NCBI RefSeq assembly: GCF_000196495.1
Contig: NC_011312.1
Span: forward strand, 2,852,001-2,916,000
Source: Aliivibrio salmonicida LFI1238
GTDB lineage: Bacteria > Pseudomonadota > Gammaproteobacteria > Enterobacterales > Vibrionaceae
Length of the DNA: 64,000 bases
Reading direction: 5' to 3'
Part shown: in pieces, positions 62,566 to 64,000 of the stretch
Numbering within the stretch: the stretch's first letter is position 1
Layout of the letters: each line of letters opens with the position of its first letter
Made by a program: the position numbers and the translations under genes
The notes under the pieces: generated by a model
Databases searched by the model: none
What the model was told of the DNA's origin: nothing
Seen by the model: only the letters and a program-made list of their open reading frames with translations

Positions 62566-63147
62566 ATGACTCCTCTTGCGCTAATTATGATCATCATCGC
62601 CTATCTACTGGGATCGATCTCTAGTGCTGTGCTTATTTGTCGATTAAGAGGCTTACCCGATCCTAGAACATCAGGATCTCAAAACCCTGGTGCAACCAAT
62701 GTATTCCGACTGGGTGGAAAAGGGGCGGCAGGTCTGGTTCTACTGTGTGATATTTTAAAAGGAATGTTACCGGTATGGGGAGGTTACTTTCTTGAGAGCA
62801 ATCCACTACTACTTGGCATTATTGCTATTGCGGCGTGCTTAGGGCATATGTATCCGCTTTTTTTCCATTTTAAAGGAGGGAAAGGCGTCGCTACCGCATT
62901 AGGTGCACTGGCTCCTATCGGTTTAGATCTAACTGGTCTTCTATTTGGAACTTGGGTCGTAATCGTACTAATTACTGGATATTCTTCGTTAGCCTCAATG
63001 GCCACCGCATTACTCGCCCCTTTATTCACGTGGCTTGTGAAACCTCAATATACGTTACCCGTTGCGATGCTTTCATGCTTAATCGTCTTAAAACATCACG
63101 AAAATATTCGACGTTTTTTTGCCGGAAAAGAAAAGAAAATTTGGTAA
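62566..63147 (+). CDS. plsY: PlsY, glycerol-3-phosphate acyltransferase
   Basis: PlsY acylates glycerol-3-phosphate using acyl-phosphate, starting phospholipid synthesis at the membrane. The 193 residues have five or so membrane helices and the conserved loops LLGSISSAVLICRL, GSQNPGATNVFRLGGK (acyl/G3P site) and HFKGGKGVATALG (phosphate-binding). It diverges from folB and converges on tsaD, the same order as in E. coli (ygiH). Confidence 0.97.
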   Translation: MTPLALIMIIIAYLLGSISSAVLICRLRGLPDPRTSGSQNPGATNVFRLGGKGAAGLVLLCDILKGMLPVWGGYFLESNPLLLGIIAIAACLGHMYPLFFHFKGGKGVATALGALAPIGLDLTGLLFGTWVVIVLITGYSSLASMATALLAPLFTWLVKPQYTLPVAMLSCLIVLKHHENIRRFFAGKEKKIW

Positions 63148-63152
63148 AGAAA

Positions 63153-63219
63153 AAGGGACTAATAAGTCCCCCTTCTTTATTTCGTAAAAAAGATCCATTA
63201 CGATCTCTGTCGATCTTTT
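63153..63219. terminator. Terminator pair between plsY and tsaD
   Basis: GGGACT/AGTCCC (63155-63170) followed by CCTTCTTT would end plsY. AAAAGATC/GATCTTTT (63188-63195 and 63212-63219), followed on the minus strand by six T, would end tsaD. Confidence 0.65.
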
Positions 63220-63220
63220 C

Positions 63221-64000
63221 TTATTTAATCGGTGCTAATTGATCTATCGGCCAACGAGGTTTAGCTTGAACGGCCAAATCTGTTGTTTCGCCATTTTTCA
63301 AACGTTGCATTCCTGCATAAGCAATCATCGCACCGTTATCCGTACAAAACTCAGTTCGAGGGTAAAATACCTCGCCACCAATTTTCTTCATCATGGCTTC
63401 TAATTCCTGACGAAGATACGTATTTGCACTCACACCACCCGCCATCACCAATCGCTTCATACCTGTTTGTTTTAAAGCACGACGACACTTTATCGCTAAC
63501 GTATCCGCCACTGCTTCTTGGAAAGCAAATGCAATATCTGCACGAGTCTGTTCATCGTCATCATTTGCTCGAATGGTATTTGCAGCAAATGTTTTTAATC
63601 CTGAAAAACTAAAATCAAGTCCCGGACGATCAGTCATTGGGCGAGGGAATTTAAAACGACCTTTCACACCCGCTTCCGCTAATTTAGAAAGTCGTGGGCC
63701 ACCTGGGTAATCTAATCCCATTAATTTTGCCGTTTTATCAAACGCTTCACCCGCAGCATCATCCACAGATTCTCCAAGAATTTGATAATCACCAATGCCT
63801 TTAACTTCAACCATCAACGTATGTCCGCCAGACACGAGCAATGCAACAAACGGAAACTCCGGTGGATTATCTTCCAGCATTGGAGCCAATAAATGTCCTT
63901 CCATATGATGAACAGGAATCGCAGGTACATCCCATGCGTACGCAATGCTACGACCAATAGTTGAACCAACCAATAACGCACCAACCAAACCAGGGCCAGC
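63221..64000 (-). CDS. tsaD: TsaD, tRNA t6A synthesis protein (N-terminus outside window)
   Basis: TsaD transfers the threonylcarbamoyl group to A37 of ANN-decoding tRNAs, with TsaB and TsaE. The frame is open to the right edge (AGPGLVGALLVGSTIGRSIA), so the gene is cut by the window; about 260 of about 338 residues are present. The metal-binding HMEGHLLAPML, VALLVSGGHTLMVEV, GPRLSKLAEAG and MAGGVSANTYLRQEL motifs identify it. The in-frame ATG at 63988 is internal, not the start. Confidence 0.97.
   Translation of the reverse strand, partial: AGPGLVGALLVGSTIGRSIAYAWDVPAIPVHHMEGHLLAPMLEDNPPEFPFVALLVSGGHTLMVEVKGIGDYQILGESVDDAAGEAFDKTAKLMGLDYPGGPRLSKLAEAGVKGRFKFPRPMTDRPGLDFSFSGLKTFAANTIRANDDDEQTRADIAFAFQEAVADTLAIKCRRALKQTGMKRLVMAGGVSANTYLRQELEAMMKKIGGEVFYPRTEFCTDNGAMIAYAGMQRLKNGETTDLAVQAKPRWPIDQLAPIK

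Noticed and set aside
63221..63988. ATG at 63988 as the tsaD start
   Set aside because: The frame stays open to the window edge with conserved AGPGLVGALLVG before it, so the true start lies outside.

Overview
The window is a housekeeping stretch of a gammaproteobacterial chromosome. Everything points to the Vibrionaceae, most likely the Aliivibrio (Vibrio fischeri) clade: low-GC, A/T-rich intergenic DNA; a division/wall (dcw) cluster without ddlB or mraZ; a DciA-type helicase loader beside secA; cytochrome bc1 genes (petABC) between rpsI and sspA; and gspAB beside cca. The species call is an inference from gene content and order, not from a database comparison.

Layout. 1-2405: 5' part of secA (minus). 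2541-2678: an unannotated 45-codon ORF on the secA strand. 2719-3186: dciA (plus). 3249-19781: the dcw cluster on the minus strand, transcribed rsmH-ftsL-ftsI-murE-murF-mraY-murD-ftsW-murG-murC-ftsQ-ftsA-ftsZ-lpxC, which makes lipid II, the septal synthase and the Z-ring and ends with the first committed step of lipid A. About 19950-20358: RNase P RNA. 20413-24763: rsmI, divergent from lpoA-yraN-diaA-dolP (envelope and replication-timing genes). 24810-29915: minus-strand rplM-rpsI, petABC and sspAB. 30194-34525: zapE, divergent from zapG-degQ-degS (division and periplasmic proteolysis). 34649-41452: parC, parE, yqiA, cpdA, yqiB, nudF on minus, divergent from tolC. 43086-47526: hldE and glnE. 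47652-50124: a chemoreceptor divergent from a voltage-gated-type K+ channel. 50179-54663: the ygiF triphosphatase, a DUF47 protein with a Pit phosphate transporter, and ygiM. 54671-56982: an intact IS66-family element. 57078-59339: gspB and gspA. 59481-64000: cca, uppP, folK, folB, plsY and the truncated end of tsaD.

Much of the backbone matches blocks known from E. coli (hldE-glnE-ygiF-ygiM-cca-uppP-folB-plsY-tsaD; tolC-nudF-yqiB-cpdA-yqiA-parE; zapE-zapG-degQ-degS; rsmI-lpoA-yraN-diaA-dolP). Lineage-specific genes sit in the joints: petABC, MCP plus K+ channel, DUF47-pit, gspAB and the IS.

Most noteworthy: (i) the small membrane-peptide ORF ending Arg-Pro-stop upstream of secA, where enterobacteria carry secM; (ii) the complete IS66 element with 23-bp terminal repeats and an 8-bp target duplication starting at the last base of the ygiM stop codon, which cuts ygiM off from its terminator; (iii) a 17-bp perfect inverted repeat inside the tnpA gene; (iv) six copies of a hexanucleotide repeat inside sspA; (v) hairpins in the leaders of pit, sspA, rplM, lpxC and hldE. 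No CRISPR array, tRNA, rRNA or prophage was seen.
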